From JAAEKA01 sp049299095 (GTDB lineage Bacteria > Chloroflexota > Anaerolineae > JAAEKA01): a DNA stretch of 64,000 nucleotides. This document shows positions 41,510 through 50,427 of the stretch, piece after piece. Position 1 is the stretch's first letter. Each line of letters opens with the position of its first letter. The translations under genes were made by a program, and so were the position numbers. The notes beneath the pieces were generated by a model, which was not told the DNA's origin, searched no databases, and saw only the letters and a program-made list of their open reading frames with translations. The DNA lies in the NCBI GenBank assembly GCA_049299095.1, contig JBAQWV010000154.1:1-64000 (forward strand). The letters are read 5' to 3'.

Positions 41510-42217
41510 GTGTCCGAGCAACAGCCATTGATCCTAATCATTGAGGACGAATTACCGATCCGGCGCTTTCTGCGCGCCGCGTTGACAGCCAGCGACTACA
41601 GCTTGCTGGAAACGGGCACTGCGCAGGAGGGCCTGGCTCAGGCTGCCCTGCGTCAGCCCGATTTGGTGATCCTCGATCTCGGCCTGCCTGACCTGGACGG
41701 GCTGGCAGTGATCCGCGAGCTGCGCGGCTGGACAGCGTTACCGATTCTGGTCTTGTCGGCGCGGCAGCAGGAGGGGGACAAGGTGCAGGCGCTGGATGCC
41801 GGGGCCGACGACTACCTGACCAAGCCCTTTGGCGTAGCCGAGTTGCTGGCGCGCGTGCGTGTAGCCTTGCGCCGCCGCAGCCGCGCCAGCGCCGACTCAG
41901 ACAGCCCGATCTTCGAGACAGGGGGCTTGCGCGTGGATTTGGCGCAGCGGCAGGTATTGCGCGATGGGCAGGAAGTGCATCTGACCCCCATCGAATTCAA
42001 GCTGCTGGCTGCGCTGGTACACAACGCCGGCAAAGTGATGACCCATCATCAGCTCTTGCGCGAGGTGTGGGGGCCAGGCTACGCTGAAGAAAGTCACTAT
42101 TTGCGCGTGTTCATCGCCCAGTTGCGCCGCAAGCTGGAGGAAGACCCAGCGCGTCCGCATTACCTGCTCACCGAGCCGGGCGTGGGGTATCGCCTGCGCG
42201 TCTCGTCCGCGGGCTAA
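41510..42217 (+). CDS. KdpE-like response regulator (OmpR family)
   Basis: The 235-residue regulator has a receiver domain with acidic pocket EDE, phospho-acceptor Asp56 (VILDLGLPD) and the Lys of LTKPFG, then a winged-helix DNA-binding domain (LTPIEFKLLAALVHNAGKVM, HYLRVFIAQLRRKLEEDP). This matches KdpE. The start is a GTG at 41510. It should act with the upstream kinase; KdpFABC is not in the window, so the KimA-like gene is the nearest likely target. Confidence 0.92.
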   Translation: MSEQQPLILIIEDELPIRRFLRAALTASDYSLLETGTAQEGLAQAALRQPDLVILDLGLPDLDGLAVIRELRGWTALPILVLSARQQEGDKVQALDAGADDYLTKPFGVAELLARVRVALRRRSRASADSDSPIFETGGLRVDLAQRQVLRDGQEVHLTPIEFKLLAALVHNAGKVMTHHQLLREVWGPGYAEESHYLRVFIAQLRRKLEEDPARPHYLLTEPGVGYRLRVSSAG

Positions 42218-42303
42218 GACCGGCAAAGACAGCCCTGCACACTTTGGGTGCAACCGGCACTTATGCTACACTGGGGGCAAATCCGCAGTACAAGGTGAGT
42301 ACA

Positions 42304-42636
42304 ATGACTTCTCCCTTTGATCATTCCGCGTTCGTGGCCGATCTTGCCCTCGCCGCGGACGACATCCCCGCAGACAGCATCGTCAGCCGCACGGTGTTCA
42401 CCGACGGCCAGTTCAAGGCCATCCTGTTTGGTTTTGCCGCGGGACAGGAACTGTCGGAACACACCGCGGCCAAGCCCGCAGTGCTGCACTTTCTGCAAGG
42501 CCAGGCGCGGCTGACGCTGGGTGCAGAGAGCCACGCCGCGACCCCCGGCCTGTGGGTACACATGCCGGCCCATCTGCCGCACAGCGTGTACGCGGAAACG
42601 CCGGTCGTGATGGTGCTCTATCTTTTGCCTGTGTGA
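42304..42636 (+). CDS. Cupin-domain protein
   Basis: The 110 residues form a single small cupin barrel: LFGFAAGQELSEHTAAKPAVLHFLQGQARLTLG and PGLWVHMPAHLPHSVYAETPVV, with His residues at metal-binding positions. Function unknown. It is 7 bp before the isochorismatase gene, so probably co-translated. ATG at 42304 is chosen for the clean cupin N-terminus. Confidence 0.85.
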   Translation: MTSPFDHSAFVADLALAADDIPADSIVSRTVFTDGQFKAILFGFAAGQELSEHTAAKPAVLHFLQGQARLTLGAESHAATPGLWVHMPAHLPHSVYAETPVVMVLYLLPV

Positions 42637-42643
42637 GGTGCTT

Positions 42644-43570
42644 ATGGCTTCTTTCCCCGCTTTTTACGACCCCGAACGCATCGGCACGCTCTTGCTGCCC
42701 GACACCGCCGCCATTGCCGCCGCCGCAGCCGCGGCGCATTTAGCCCCGGCCAGCCGCGATACGCGTCATGTGCAGTTGTTGTTGATTGACATGCAGGTGG
42801 ATTTTTGCCACCCCACCGGCAGCCTGTATGTGCCCGGCGCGCTGGGCGATCTGCGTCGCGTCATCGAATTTATCTACGAACACGCCGCGGATATTACCGA
42901 AATCATCTGCTCGCTCGATTCACACCTGCCCAACCAGATTTTCTTTCCCTCGTGGTGGGTGGACGCCGACGGCAATCACCCCGCGCCCTTTACGCTCATC
43001 AGCCGCGCCGACGTGGACACAGGCCGTTGGCGACCGCTGTTCGAACGCGACTGGTCGCGTGAGTACGTGGCGCGGCTGGAAGAGGATGCCCGCAAGCTGT
43101 TGACGATTTGGCCGTACCATGTGTTGTTGGGCAGCCCCGGCCATGCGCTCGATCCTGAACTGTGGTCTGCGGTGATGTGGCACGCGCTGGCGCGCAAGAC
43201 CGAACCGCGCTGGCTGCTGAAGGGCAGTGATCCGCGTACCGAGCATTATTCAATCATCAAGCCGGAAGTGGTTCCTGCAGATATGCCCCAGGCGGGCGTC
43301 AATGAGAGTTTGTTGGCGCGGCTGGCCGCGGCCGATCAGGTTTTTGTCGCCGGTGAGGCGGAAAGTCACTGCGTGCTGGAAACCGTGGCAGACATCGTGG
43401 AGGCGCTGGCCGATCAACCTGGCGCGGTGGCGCGCGTTGCCCTGCTGCGCGATTGTACCTCCCCTGTGGTGCATCCTGACATTGACTTCCACGCACTGGC
43501 CCAGGCGCGCCTGGCCGAGCTGGCCAGGCAGGGCTTGCGCCTGGTGGATAGCACGGAAGTGGGCCGGTAG
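42644..43570 (+). CDS. Isochorismatase-family cysteine hydrolase
   Basis: The 308-residue protein has the family's triad regions: Asp in LLIDMQVDFCHPTGSLYVPGA, Lys in RWLLKGSDP, and the nucleophilic Cys in VFVAGEAESHCVLETVADIV. Its length exceeds the usual 180-220 residues because of an N-terminal segment and an insertion (FFPSWWVDADGNHPAPFTLIS). Relatives include nicotinamidases and other amidases; the substrate is not predictable. Confidence 0.87.
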   Translation: MASFPAFYDPERIGTLLLPDTAAIAAAAAAAHLAPASRDTRHVQLLLIDMQVDFCHPTGSLYVPGALGDLRRVIEFIYEHAADITEIICSLDSHLPNQIFFPSWWVDADGNHPAPFTLISRADVDTGRWRPLFERDWSREYVARLEEDARKLLTIWPYHVLLGSPGHALDPELWSAVMWHALARKTEPRWLLKGSDPRTEHYSIIKPEVVPADMPQAGVNESLLARLAAADQVFVAGEAESHCVLETVADIVEALADQPGAVARVALLRDCTSPVVHPDIDFHALAQARLAELARQGLRLVDSTEVGR

Positions 43571-43625
43571 ACAAGTAAACAGGTAGACAAGCAACCAGCC
43601 TTGGCTACCCGTATACTTGTCTACC
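43566..43625. terminator. Inverted repeat between convergent genes (GTAGACAAGTA type)
   Basis: GGTAGACAAGTAAACAGGTAG and CTACCCGTATACTTGTCTACC pair over about 20 bp with two mismatches. The left arm includes the isochorismatase stop codon. It is in the right place for a two-way terminator but has no T-tract, and its words match the intergenic repeat family. Confidence 0.55.
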
Positions 43626-43629
43626 TTCC

Positions 43630-44346
43630 TTAATCCGACCCACTCAAATACAGATTGATCATCTGCTTCCAGTAGGGCCAGTCGTGCGCCCAGCCGTTCC
43701 AGATGCGCAGCGCGTGCCAGATGTTCTTGTCCCACAGGATTTGTGAGAAGTATTCGGTGGCCCCGCGCAGCGGCTCGGTTTCGCTGGTCGTCAGGATAAT
43801 GTCCATCCGCCGCATTTGTTCCAGGCGCGCCGCGTCATGTTCGTTCTTGACGAACTCCACCGGGTTGTTGAAATAGACGTTGTCATCGTGGTGGCCGTCG
43901 GTCCAGTCGCTGATGTCATACAAGCCATTCATCGCCAGCACGCGGCCCACCATGTCCGGGTGACGGAAGGCAAAGTTTACCGCCTGGTACGCGCCAAAGC
44001 TCGCTCCCATCACAACCAAAAAGGGGTTGGTGTTGCGCTGCGTCAGGGGGATTACCTCGCGGGCGATATAGGCATCATACTGTGTTTGCCGCCAGGCGCG
44101 GTCGCCCGGCCACTTCCAGCGCGCATACCAGCTTTCGGCGTCCACGCTGTCCACCGCGTACAGTTGGACTTCGCCGCGCTCAATCGGCCCAGCCATCGCC
44201 TCGACCATACCCTGGTTTTCCCAGTCGAAATAGCGGCCTTGTGAGGTAGGGAAGACAATGACGCGCGCGCCACTGTAGCCATAGACCAGCAATTCCATGT
44301 CGCGGCCCAGGTTTGGGCTATACCAGCGATGAAGATCTCGGTTCAT
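43630..44346 (-). CDS. Esterase-like alpha/beta-hydrolase
   Basis: The 238-residue protein has the nucleophile elbow GASFGAY, an upstream strand ARVIVFPTSQGRYFDWENQG, and a C-terminal His in NGWAHDWPYWKQMI, the layout of the putative-esterase (Esterase D/antigen 85-like) family. The substrate is unknown. No signal peptide is seen, so it is probably cytoplasmic. Confidence 0.83.
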   Translation of the reverse strand: MNRDLHRWYSPNLGRDMELLVYGYSGARVIVFPTSQGRYFDWENQGMVEAMAGPIERGEVQLYAVDSVDAESWYARWKWPGDRAWRQTQYDAYIAREVIPLTQRNTNPFLVVMGASFGAYQAVNFAFRHPDMVGRVLAMNGLYDISDWTDGHHDDNVYFNNPVEFVKNEHDAARLEQMRRMDIILTTSETEPLRGATEYFSQILWDKNIWHALRIWNGWAHDWPYWKQMINLYLSGSD

Positions 44347-44408
44347 AAATCACCTGTGGGGTTAGGATGTGCAAGCGTGCGGGAGTGTAACATGCTCTGC
44401 TGCGGTCG

Positions 44409-45041
44409 TCAAGGCGCAAGATCGTGGCAGCAGCCAAACGGCGATGCGCAGGTCGCGGCCACGTCCCCCGGTACGTTCAGGCCAATCTCGCACAGCAGGC
44501 GCGCGATGTCGTTCAGCGGAAAGCCCATCACACTGCTGTAACAGCCGATGATGCGCGCCACCGGCGCGAACTGGCGATGCTGGATTGCGTACGCGCCGGC
44601 TTTGTCCAGCGGGTCGCCGCTGTCCACGTATGCGGCGATTTCTGCGTCACTGTAGCTGCGCATCCACACCTGCGAGCCATTGAGCGCGGCCGCTTCCCGA
44701 CCGTTTTGGGGGTTTCTCGCGTAGACCGCACTCCACACCCAATGCGTGCGGTCACGCAGACTGCGCAGCATCGCTGTGGCCTCGGCCGCGTTTGCGGGTT
44801 TACCCAGGACGAGATCATCCAGCACCACGATGGTGTCGGCCCCCAGCACAGCACAGCCGGGCCGCCGAGCGGCAACGGCCAGTGCCTTGGCGCGTGCCAG
44901 CCGCTGCACCAGCGCCAGCGGCGCTTCGCCAGGTTGCTGGCTTTCGTCAAGATCTGCGGTTGTCACCTCGAAGGGGACACCCAAACGGCGCAGCAACTCT
45001 TGTCGCCGCGGGGAGCTGGAAGCTAAAATCAACGAGACCAT
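44409..45041 (-). CDS. maf: Maf-family nucleotide pyrophosphatase
   Basis: The 210-residue enzyme begins MVSLILASSSPRRQELL, the Maf signature, followed by ARAKALAVA, LGADTIVVLDDLVLGKP and the DPLDKAGAYAIQ active-site region. Maf proteins hydrolyse dTTP, UTP or modified nucleoside triphosphates. It is the last gene of a three-gene run, 6 bp after the AttH-like gene. Confidence 0.94.
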   Translation of the reverse strand: MVSLILASSSPRRQELLRRLGVPFEVTTADLDESQQPGEAPLALVQRLARAKALAVAARRPGCAVLGADTIVVLDDLVLGKPANAAEATAMLRSLRDRTHWVWSAVYARNPQNGREAAALNGSQVWMRSYSDAEIAAYVDSGDPLDKAGAYAIQHRQFAPVARIIGCYSSVMGFPLNDIARLLCEIGLNVPGDVAATCASPFGCCHDLAP

Positions 45042-45047
45042 AACGGG

Positions 45048-46214
45048 TTAAAATTGTCCTTGCATCGAACCGGCGTAACCGGTCATCTCTACATAGCCGT
45101 TGCCACGCACAGCCACGCCGTTGCGCGTGCCCTCAAGCTGCACCGCACCTTCCCAGTAGCTGTACGATACGTTCAGTTCTTGATCGGGCAGCCACGGGGC
45201 TAGCTCCACGCGCAGGTTCAGCTTCGGCACGGAGACAAGCCAGCGGGCGGGGTAGGCTGCGCCATTGCGTGGACTGCGCCAGGTGCGCTCCACACTGATC
45301 TCGAAATCGTCGCGAGTGAGGGGGGTAACGTTGCCCGCGGCATCCACGAAACTGCCCGCGGAAAACGGGTCTACGCTGCCATCGGCCCGGCGAATGTGAA
45401 AGACTTTCAGCTCGGTATTGTCGTCCAGTTGCAGCGCAAACCAGTCCCAGCCGACCTGGTCAGCGGCCAGCGCGCTGGTGCTGTATTCGTGATCCTGCCA
45501 GCTCCAGCCGCTGACGGCGTAGGTCTCGCCGCCCACAGTGAGCGTGCCCTGCGTCTCCAGCCGTGTCAGGCTGGTGTAATAGGAGGCATTACCCGGGTCG
45601 GGGCCTTTTTGGCTGTAGCCGCGGTCGCCTTGCAACACCACACCTTTGCGGCTGGTCAGAGCAAAGTCAATGGCGACGCCTTCTGCTGTAGCCTGCATCG
45701 TGAAGTGCGTGGCCTCAGGCGTTTCCGCCTGCACGCGCCAATCGTTCAGCCAGACCGTGAACGGTTCAGCCTGTGCACCGGCTAATCCCGCGCCGGCACG
45801 TTCCAGCCGCTCGAACGCGTAAAACTGCTTGCCCTGCACGTCGGTCAGTGCGAAATGCGCCATGATTACCTGATCGGCTGTCCAGGTGGAGGCACGCGCC
45901 ACGCGGTCGGCGGGCGGAGTGACCGCGCGGCGAAAGAAGGTGAGCTGGTAACCAAAATGACGGCCCTCGGCGGTGTCCAGGTTGCCGGTGTAGTACCACC
46001 ATTCGGTTTGAAAGTCGGGGTGTGGGCCGTAATCTGTGGGGAAGTCAAAGGCACGCGGGCCGGTGGCACGGGTATAACCGCTGTTGTTGGCCGCGGTCAT
46101 CGTGCCTTGCACGCGGGCCTGCACGCGTGGCTGGCTGCGCTGCTGCCACAGCCAGAAGCCCGCGGCGACCAGCGTCAGCAGCAAAACCAGCCCCAGCCAG
46201 CTTTTTCTGTGCAT
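45048..46214 (-). CDS. AttH/CrtC-like lipocalin-fold protein, exported
   Basis: The 388-residue protein has one N-terminal helix (LGLVLLLTLVAAGFWLW) and the double-lipocalin signature of carotenoid 1,2-hydratase and AttH-like proteins: PHPDFQTEWWYYTGNL, VIMAHFALTD, SGWSWQDHEYS and WDWFALQLDD. CrtC acts on carotenoids, but many relatives have no known activity, and no carotenoid genes are near. The ATG at 46214 lies 1 nt after the FMN-reductase stop, with GGCG in the upstream gene. Confidence 0.82.
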   Translation of the reverse strand: MHRKSWLGLVLLLTLVAAGFWLWQQRSQPRVQARVQGTMTAANNSGYTRATGPRAFDFPTDYGPHPDFQTEWWYYTGNLDTAEGRHFGYQLTFFRRAVTPPADRVARASTWTADQVIMAHFALTDVQGKQFYAFERLERAGAGLAGAQAEPFTVWLNDWRVQAETPEATHFTMQATAEGVAIDFALTSRKGVVLQGDRGYSQKGPDPGNASYYTSLTRLETQGTLTVGGETYAVSGWSWQDHEYSTSALAADQVGWDWFALQLDDNTELKVFHIRRADGSVDPFSAGSFVDAAGNVTPLTRDDFEISVERTWRSPRNGAAYPARWLVSVPKLNLRVELAPWLPDQELNVSYSYWEGAVQLEGTRNGVAVRGNGYVEMTGYAGSMQGQF

Positions 46215-46215
46215 C

Positions 46216-46848
46216 TTATTCGCCGCCAGGGTTGATGGGGGCTTCTTCCCAGGCGCGCAGGAACTCCAGGGCTTGCTGCGAGCTGTGTAGATAGGAGAAG
46301 CGCGCCACTTGCCGCCCCAGATCGCGTAGCCGCACGGCCAGTTGCGGATCGTTGACCTGTCCGTTGGTATCGAACTGCCGTTTGCTTTCGGTGACCACAA
46401 CTTCTGACGGCAATACCCAGGCGTGTAGTGCCCGGCCAACACTGCGCAGGCCGAGTAAGGAATTGGCGCCGCCCAGCCGTCCACCGGCAACCGCCAGCAG
46501 GCCGATGGTTTTGCCTTCAAATTCAGCAAAGCCCATCAGGTCCAGTGCGTTTTTCAGCACGCCGCTGTAGCCATTGTGATATTCGGGCGTGCCGATGATG
46601 ACACCGGTGGCTGTACGCACCGCCGCGCGCAGGCGCTCTACATCAGGCGGATAGTGCGTTTCTTCTTTACTACCATCGCAGAAGGGCAGCGTGTAGTCGC
46701 GCAGGTCGAGTAATTCCGTTTGCGCGCCCAACTCGGCTGCACCTTGCAGCGCGAGATGAACACTGAACCGGGTATAGCTGACAGCGCGTAGGCTGCCGAC
46801 AATGCCGACGATGCGCACAGGCGGGTTGTTGGAGAGGGTTTCGGTCAT
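46216..46848 (-). CDS. NADPH-dependent FMN reductase (SsuE/azoreductase family)
   Basis: The 210-residue flavodoxin-fold enzyme has the FMN phosphate loop GSLRAVSYTRF, DLRDYTLPFCDG and the GTPEYHNGYSGVLKNALDLMG segment that covers the flavin. It supplies reduced flavin or reduces quinones and azo compounds. First gene of the run with the AttH-like protein and maf. Confidence 0.92.
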   Translation of the reverse strand: MTETLSNNPPVRIVGIVGSLRAVSYTRFSVHLALQGAAELGAQTELLDLRDYTLPFCDGSKEETHYPPDVERLRAAVRTATGVIIGTPEYHNGYSGVLKNALDLMGFAEFEGKTIGLLAVAGGRLGGANSLLGLRSVGRALHAWVLPSEVVVTESKRQFDTNGQVNDPQLAVRLRDLGRQVARFSYLHSSQQALEFLRAWEEAPINPGGE

Positions 46849-46891
46849 GGTCAGTGGTTAATGACGGTTGATTGCGGCATGGGTCGCGTGG

Positions 46892-47629
46892 TCAATTGGT
46901 CCCTGCACACACCAGGATGCCGTCGGCGTTGCGCACCACTCCCAGGAAGGGGCCGGGGTCGTAGGTATTGGTGATGTCGGTTTCGTTGGCATAGCCGCCG
47001 GTAGCCGTGGATTTGACCACAGAAAAGTGCAGGTGAATGCCGACCGGGTTGGCAGGATCGCCTGACCAGTCGCCCTGGTAGCCTAGCACCGTGCCCGCGG
47101 GGACGAAAATTTCGTGCGTGTCGGGCGGGAACTGCGGTGCAATGAACGACTGCGTGCCGTCGGCGGAAGCCATGTGGGTGTAGTAGGTCCAGATCTGTTC
47201 GCCGGGGACGAGGGCGGGGAAGTCGGGGTGACGCAAAATGACGCTGCTGCGCCAGTCTGCTTCGCGGGTGAGGTAGCCATCGTATGCCGCGATGATTGGG
47301 GTGCGGTTCACATCGCCGTCGGGCGTGAAGATGTCGTAGCCGCTATGACGATGGCCGGGGCGGAAGCTGTCGTCCCAGCCAAAGCCGATATAGCCCGCGG
47401 TGGGCATGAGCATTGGCGCATCCGGGTGGCAACGAACGCCTGACAGCACGGTCCAGTCGGTGCGGGCTGCGGGGTTGTTGAACCATACCCCTAGCCGCGC
47501 CAACTGCTGCGCGGTTCTGGTGAGTTGTGGGCGCAGCCAGGCGATGCCTAAAACAAGCGCGCCACCGGCCAATAACAGTGCGGCAACCAGCCAGATAGGG
47601 CGACGACGGGCAGGAGTGAATTTACTCAT
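46892..47629 (-). CDS. M23-family (LytM-like) peptidase, membrane-anchored
   Basis: The 245-residue protein has an N-terminal helix and an M23 domain: HRHSGYDIF gives the H-x3-D zinc ligands and GIHLHFSV the H-x-H pair; VPAGTVLGYQGDWSGDP is the usual strand. It probably cuts peptidoglycan cross-links outside the cell. Its start overlaps the CNNM gene stop as ATGA, so the genes are translationally coupled. Confidence 0.88.
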   Translation of the reverse strand: MSKFTPARRRPIWLVAALLLAGGALVLGIAWLRPQLTRTAQQLARLGVWFNNPAARTDWTVLSGVRCHPDAPMLMPTAGYIGFGWDDSFRPGHRHSGYDIFTPDGDVNRTPIIAAYDGYLTREADWRSSVILRHPDFPALVPGEQIWTYYTHMASADGTQSFIAPQFPPDTHEIFVPAGTVLGYQGDWSGDPANPVGIHLHFSVVKSTATGGYANETDITNTYDPGPFLGVVRNADGILVCAGTN

Positions 47630-48954
47630 GCGGCGACAGTTTGCTCTTTGGTGGGCAGGTGAACGAGGACTGTTTGCACTGCGCGGCCTTCCACTGCTTC
47701 CACCTCGAAGGTGATACCTTGCAGTGTCGTCTGGTCGCCCTGCTCTGCCAGCCGTCCGAGGCTTGCCATGATCAGCCCGCCTACGGTGTCGGCTTCGGGA
47801 TGCTCCAGGTCAAGATCGCACAATTGGTTTAGCTCGTCCACCAGCAGGTCGCCGCGCACGCGCACGAGGTGCGTTTCGAGGCGTTCTAGTGGCGGGATTT
47901 CCTGATCGAATTCGTCCAAAATCTCGCCGACTACCTCTTCGATGATGTCTTCCAGCGTCACCAGGCCCGCAGTGCCGCCGTATTCATCTACCACGACAGC
48001 CAGTTGACGGCGGTCACGGCGGAAGCGCGCCAGCATATCGTCCAGTGGCAGCGATTCGGGGACAAAGGCGACTGGCCGGGCCAGTGTGCGCAGGTCGAAG
48101 GGTTGGCCGGGTGTGGCCTGCTGGCGCGCCAGTGTCTTGACGTGCAGCACACCGACAATGTCGTCCAGGCCCTTGTTGTACACGGGGTAGCGCGAATGGC
48201 GCTCTTCGCAGACGAAGTCAAGCGTTTCTTGTTCGCTGGCAGTGATGGGCAGTCCGGCAACCAGGCGGCGCGGGGTCATCACGTTGCCCACGGTGCGGTC
48301 GCGCAGGTCGAAGATGTTCTCGATGAAAAGCTGCTCGTCGGCTTCGATCAGGCCAACGCCGGAGCTTTCTTCCATCAGGTATTCCAGCTCGTCCGCGGAA
48401 AAGAGGCGGGCCTGCGCGTCTACAGGTGGCACCCCCATCAGGCGGACAATGAAATTGCCGATGCCGTTCAGGATCAGTACCACTGGTGCAAACAGCTTGC
48501 GCAGAAAGCTCATCGGGCCATCCAGACGCAGCACGGTGCTTTCAGCATTCTGGATCGCCAATGTTTTTGGCACCATCTCACCGAGGACGACATGGAAATA
48601 GGTCATCAGGGCGATAGCCAGCACGGTGGCCAGGGTATGCGACAGGGGGCCGGCGAGCGGCGTGATGTGGCTGAGCGGCTCCACCAGCCATTCGGCAATG
48701 GTGTGCTCGCCGAACATACCGAGGCCGAGGCTGGCCAGGGTGATGCCGATCTGGGCGGTGGCGAGATAGCGGTTTTGCTTGGCTGGGTCCGACAGGGTGC
48801 GCAAAACGTTGCGGGCCGCGCTGGAGCCACGCTCCGCAGCCTGGGTGATGCGCGTGCGCGGGGCCGCGACGATGGAGAATTCTGCCGCTACAAATAAGCC
48901 ATTGAGCAGGATCAGAAACGCAATAATCAGCAGGGGTATCAGATATTCACTCAT
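47626..48954 (-). CDS. CNNM/CorC-type membrane protein with CBS pair (hemolysin-family)
   Basis: The 442-residue protein has a DUF21 membrane domain (LNGLFVAAEFSIVAAPRTR; GEMVPKTLAIQNAE), two CBS domains (NVMTPRRLVAGLP; VVDEYGGTAGLVTLEDIIEE) and the C-terminal CorC_HlyC domain. Homologues mediate Mg2+ or Co2+ efflux; the hemolysin label is historical. ATG at 48954 overlaps the preceding stop as ATGA. Confidence 0.93.
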   Translation of the reverse strand: MSEYLIPLLIIAFLILLNGLFVAAEFSIVAAPRTRITQAAERGSSAARNVLRTLSDPAKQNRYLATAQIGITLASLGLGMFGEHTIAEWLVEPLSHITPLAGPLSHTLATVLAIALMTYFHVVLGEMVPKTLAIQNAESTVLRLDGPMSFLRKLFAPVVLILNGIGNFIVRLMGVPPVDAQARLFSADELEYLMEESSGVGLIEADEQLFIENIFDLRDRTVGNVMTPRRLVAGLPITASEQETLDFVCEERHSRYPVYNKGLDDIVGVLHVKTLARQQATPGQPFDLRTLARPVAFVPESLPLDDMLARFRRDRRQLAVVVDEYGGTAGLVTLEDIIEEVVGEILDEFDQEIPPLERLETHLVRVRGDLLVDELNQLCDLDLEHPEADTVGGLIMASLGRLAEQGDQTTLQGITFEVEAVEGRAVQTVLVHLPTKEQTVAA

Positions 48955-50288
48955 GACGATGTTTCCTCCCGCATCCGTTCGACCTGATCCGGCGTGGCGG
49001 GCAGGCTGACGGCAGCCACTGCGTTGCCCTCGACGCGTTCGACGCACAAAGGAACACCCGCCACGTCTACCATTTCACCGACTTCCGGCACATGGGCCAG
49101 CTCATTCAGCATCAGCCCGCCGATGGTTTCCGCTTCCTCGGTGGGGAGTTTCAGGTCCAGCAGTTCATTCAGGTCGCTGATCAGCCAGTCCCAGCGCACC
49201 AGCACGCGGTTGCCGGGCATGACGCGGAAGAGCGGCACTTCCTGATCAAATTCGTCCTGCACTTCGCCAAAGATCTCTTCGATCAAGTCTTCCAGCGTGA
49301 CGATGCCAGCCGTGCCGCCGTATTCGTCCAGCACGACCGCGACATGGTAGCGTTTATGCTGCAACAGCGAAAAAGCCTCATCAGCCGGCATTGATTCAGG
49401 GATGAACAGCGCCGGGGTCATCACGTCGCGCATGTTCACTTCGTTTTCGCCCTGCGCGTCGTGCAAACAAAGCAGGTCTTTCAGGTGGATCACACCGATG
49501 ATATTGTCCACGCTGCCTTCGTACAGCGGCAGCCGCGAAAAATAGGATTTGGCGAGTCGGCTGAATAGCTCGGCGCTGGGAGTATCCACCGATGCAGCTA
49601 GCACGCGTGTGCGCGGCACCATGATCTGGCGCACGCTGGAGCGACGCATCCACAGGGTGTTTTCGATCAACCGGCGTTCCTGCTGGTCCAGCAAGCCGCC
49701 TTCGCCGCTTTCTTCCACCAGCAGCGCGATTTCCTCGGCAGTGTGAGCCTGCGCGTGTTCACTGGTTGGCTCGACGCCCAGCAGCTTCAGCACCAACTGG
49801 CCGCTGCCGTTGAAGAACCAGGTTAAGGGACGAAAGAGGATCAGCGACCAGCGCATGGGCCAGGCTGTCAGCAGGGCTAACCGTTCTGGATACTGGACAC
49901 CGATATTCTTGGGAACCAATTCGCCTAACACAACTTGAAAGCCGGTTAGCACCAACAGGATGACTGTTGCCGACAAAGAGGCGGCTGTTAGTTCGGAGAC
50001 GATACCGAGGCGCGCCAGCCAATGTGTGGTGGTTTCGTTGAGCGCGCTTTGTGCGTAAAAACCCAGCACCAAGCTGGAGATCGTAATGCCCAACTGGCAG
50101 GCCGCGATGTAGGTGTCGAGTTTGTGCGGGTCTTCGACAATGGTAAGGACATAGCGCGCGGTTTGGTTGCCTTCTTCGGCCATCTGCGCCAGCCGCGACC
50201 GCCGACTGCTGATGGTGGCGAATTCAGCCGCAACATACAGCGCATTGATGAAAATTAAGATAAGGATAACAAGAAATATGCCAAACAA
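48951..50288 (-). CDS. CNNM/CorC-type membrane protein with CBS pair, paralogue
   Basis: The 445-residue protein shares all domains with its downstream neighbour (DUF21, two CBS, CorC_HlyC; VVLDEYGGTAGIVTLEDLIEE), so the pair arose by tandem duplication. It starts at a TTG (50288) with GGGAG 8 nt upstream. The head-to-tail pair may form a heterodimer. Confidence 0.93.
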   Translation of the reverse strand: MFGIFLVILILIFINALYVAAEFATISSRRSRLAQMAEEGNQTARYVLTIVEDPHKLDTYIAACQLGITISSLVLGFYAQSALNETTTHWLARLGIVSELTAASLSATVILLVLTGFQVVLGELVPKNIGVQYPERLALLTAWPMRWSLILFRPLTWFFNGSGQLVLKLLGVEPTSEHAQAHTAEEIALLVEESGEGGLLDQQERRLIENTLWMRRSSVRQIMVPRTRVLAASVDTPSAELFSRLAKSYFSRLPLYEGSVDNIIGVIHLKDLLCLHDAQGENEVNMRDVMTPALFIPESMPADEAFSLLQHKRYHVAVVLDEYGGTAGIVTLEDLIEEIFGEVQDEFDQEVPLFRVMPGNRVLVRWDWLISDLNELLDLKLPTEEAETIGGLMLNELAHVPEVGEMVDVAGVPLCVERVEGNAVAAVSLPATPDQVERMREETSS

Positions 50289-50390
50289 ATTTTTTCTCCC
50301 GATGAATAACGATTTATGAATCGCAGGATCGGCAAGGTAAGTATAAGCGAATTAACCTGCTTCCCGCAAGTATTCAACATTCGTTAACTA

Positions 50391-50399
50391 TGCTATAAT
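50391..50399 (+). promoter_or_regulatory. Extended -10 of the Wzz-like gene
   Basis: TGCTATAAT is an extended -10 29 nt before the ATG. The -35 region (TATTCA) is poor. Confidence 0.6.
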
Positions 50400-50427
50400 G
50401 ACATACGATTTTCAGGAAGGGTCTGTT

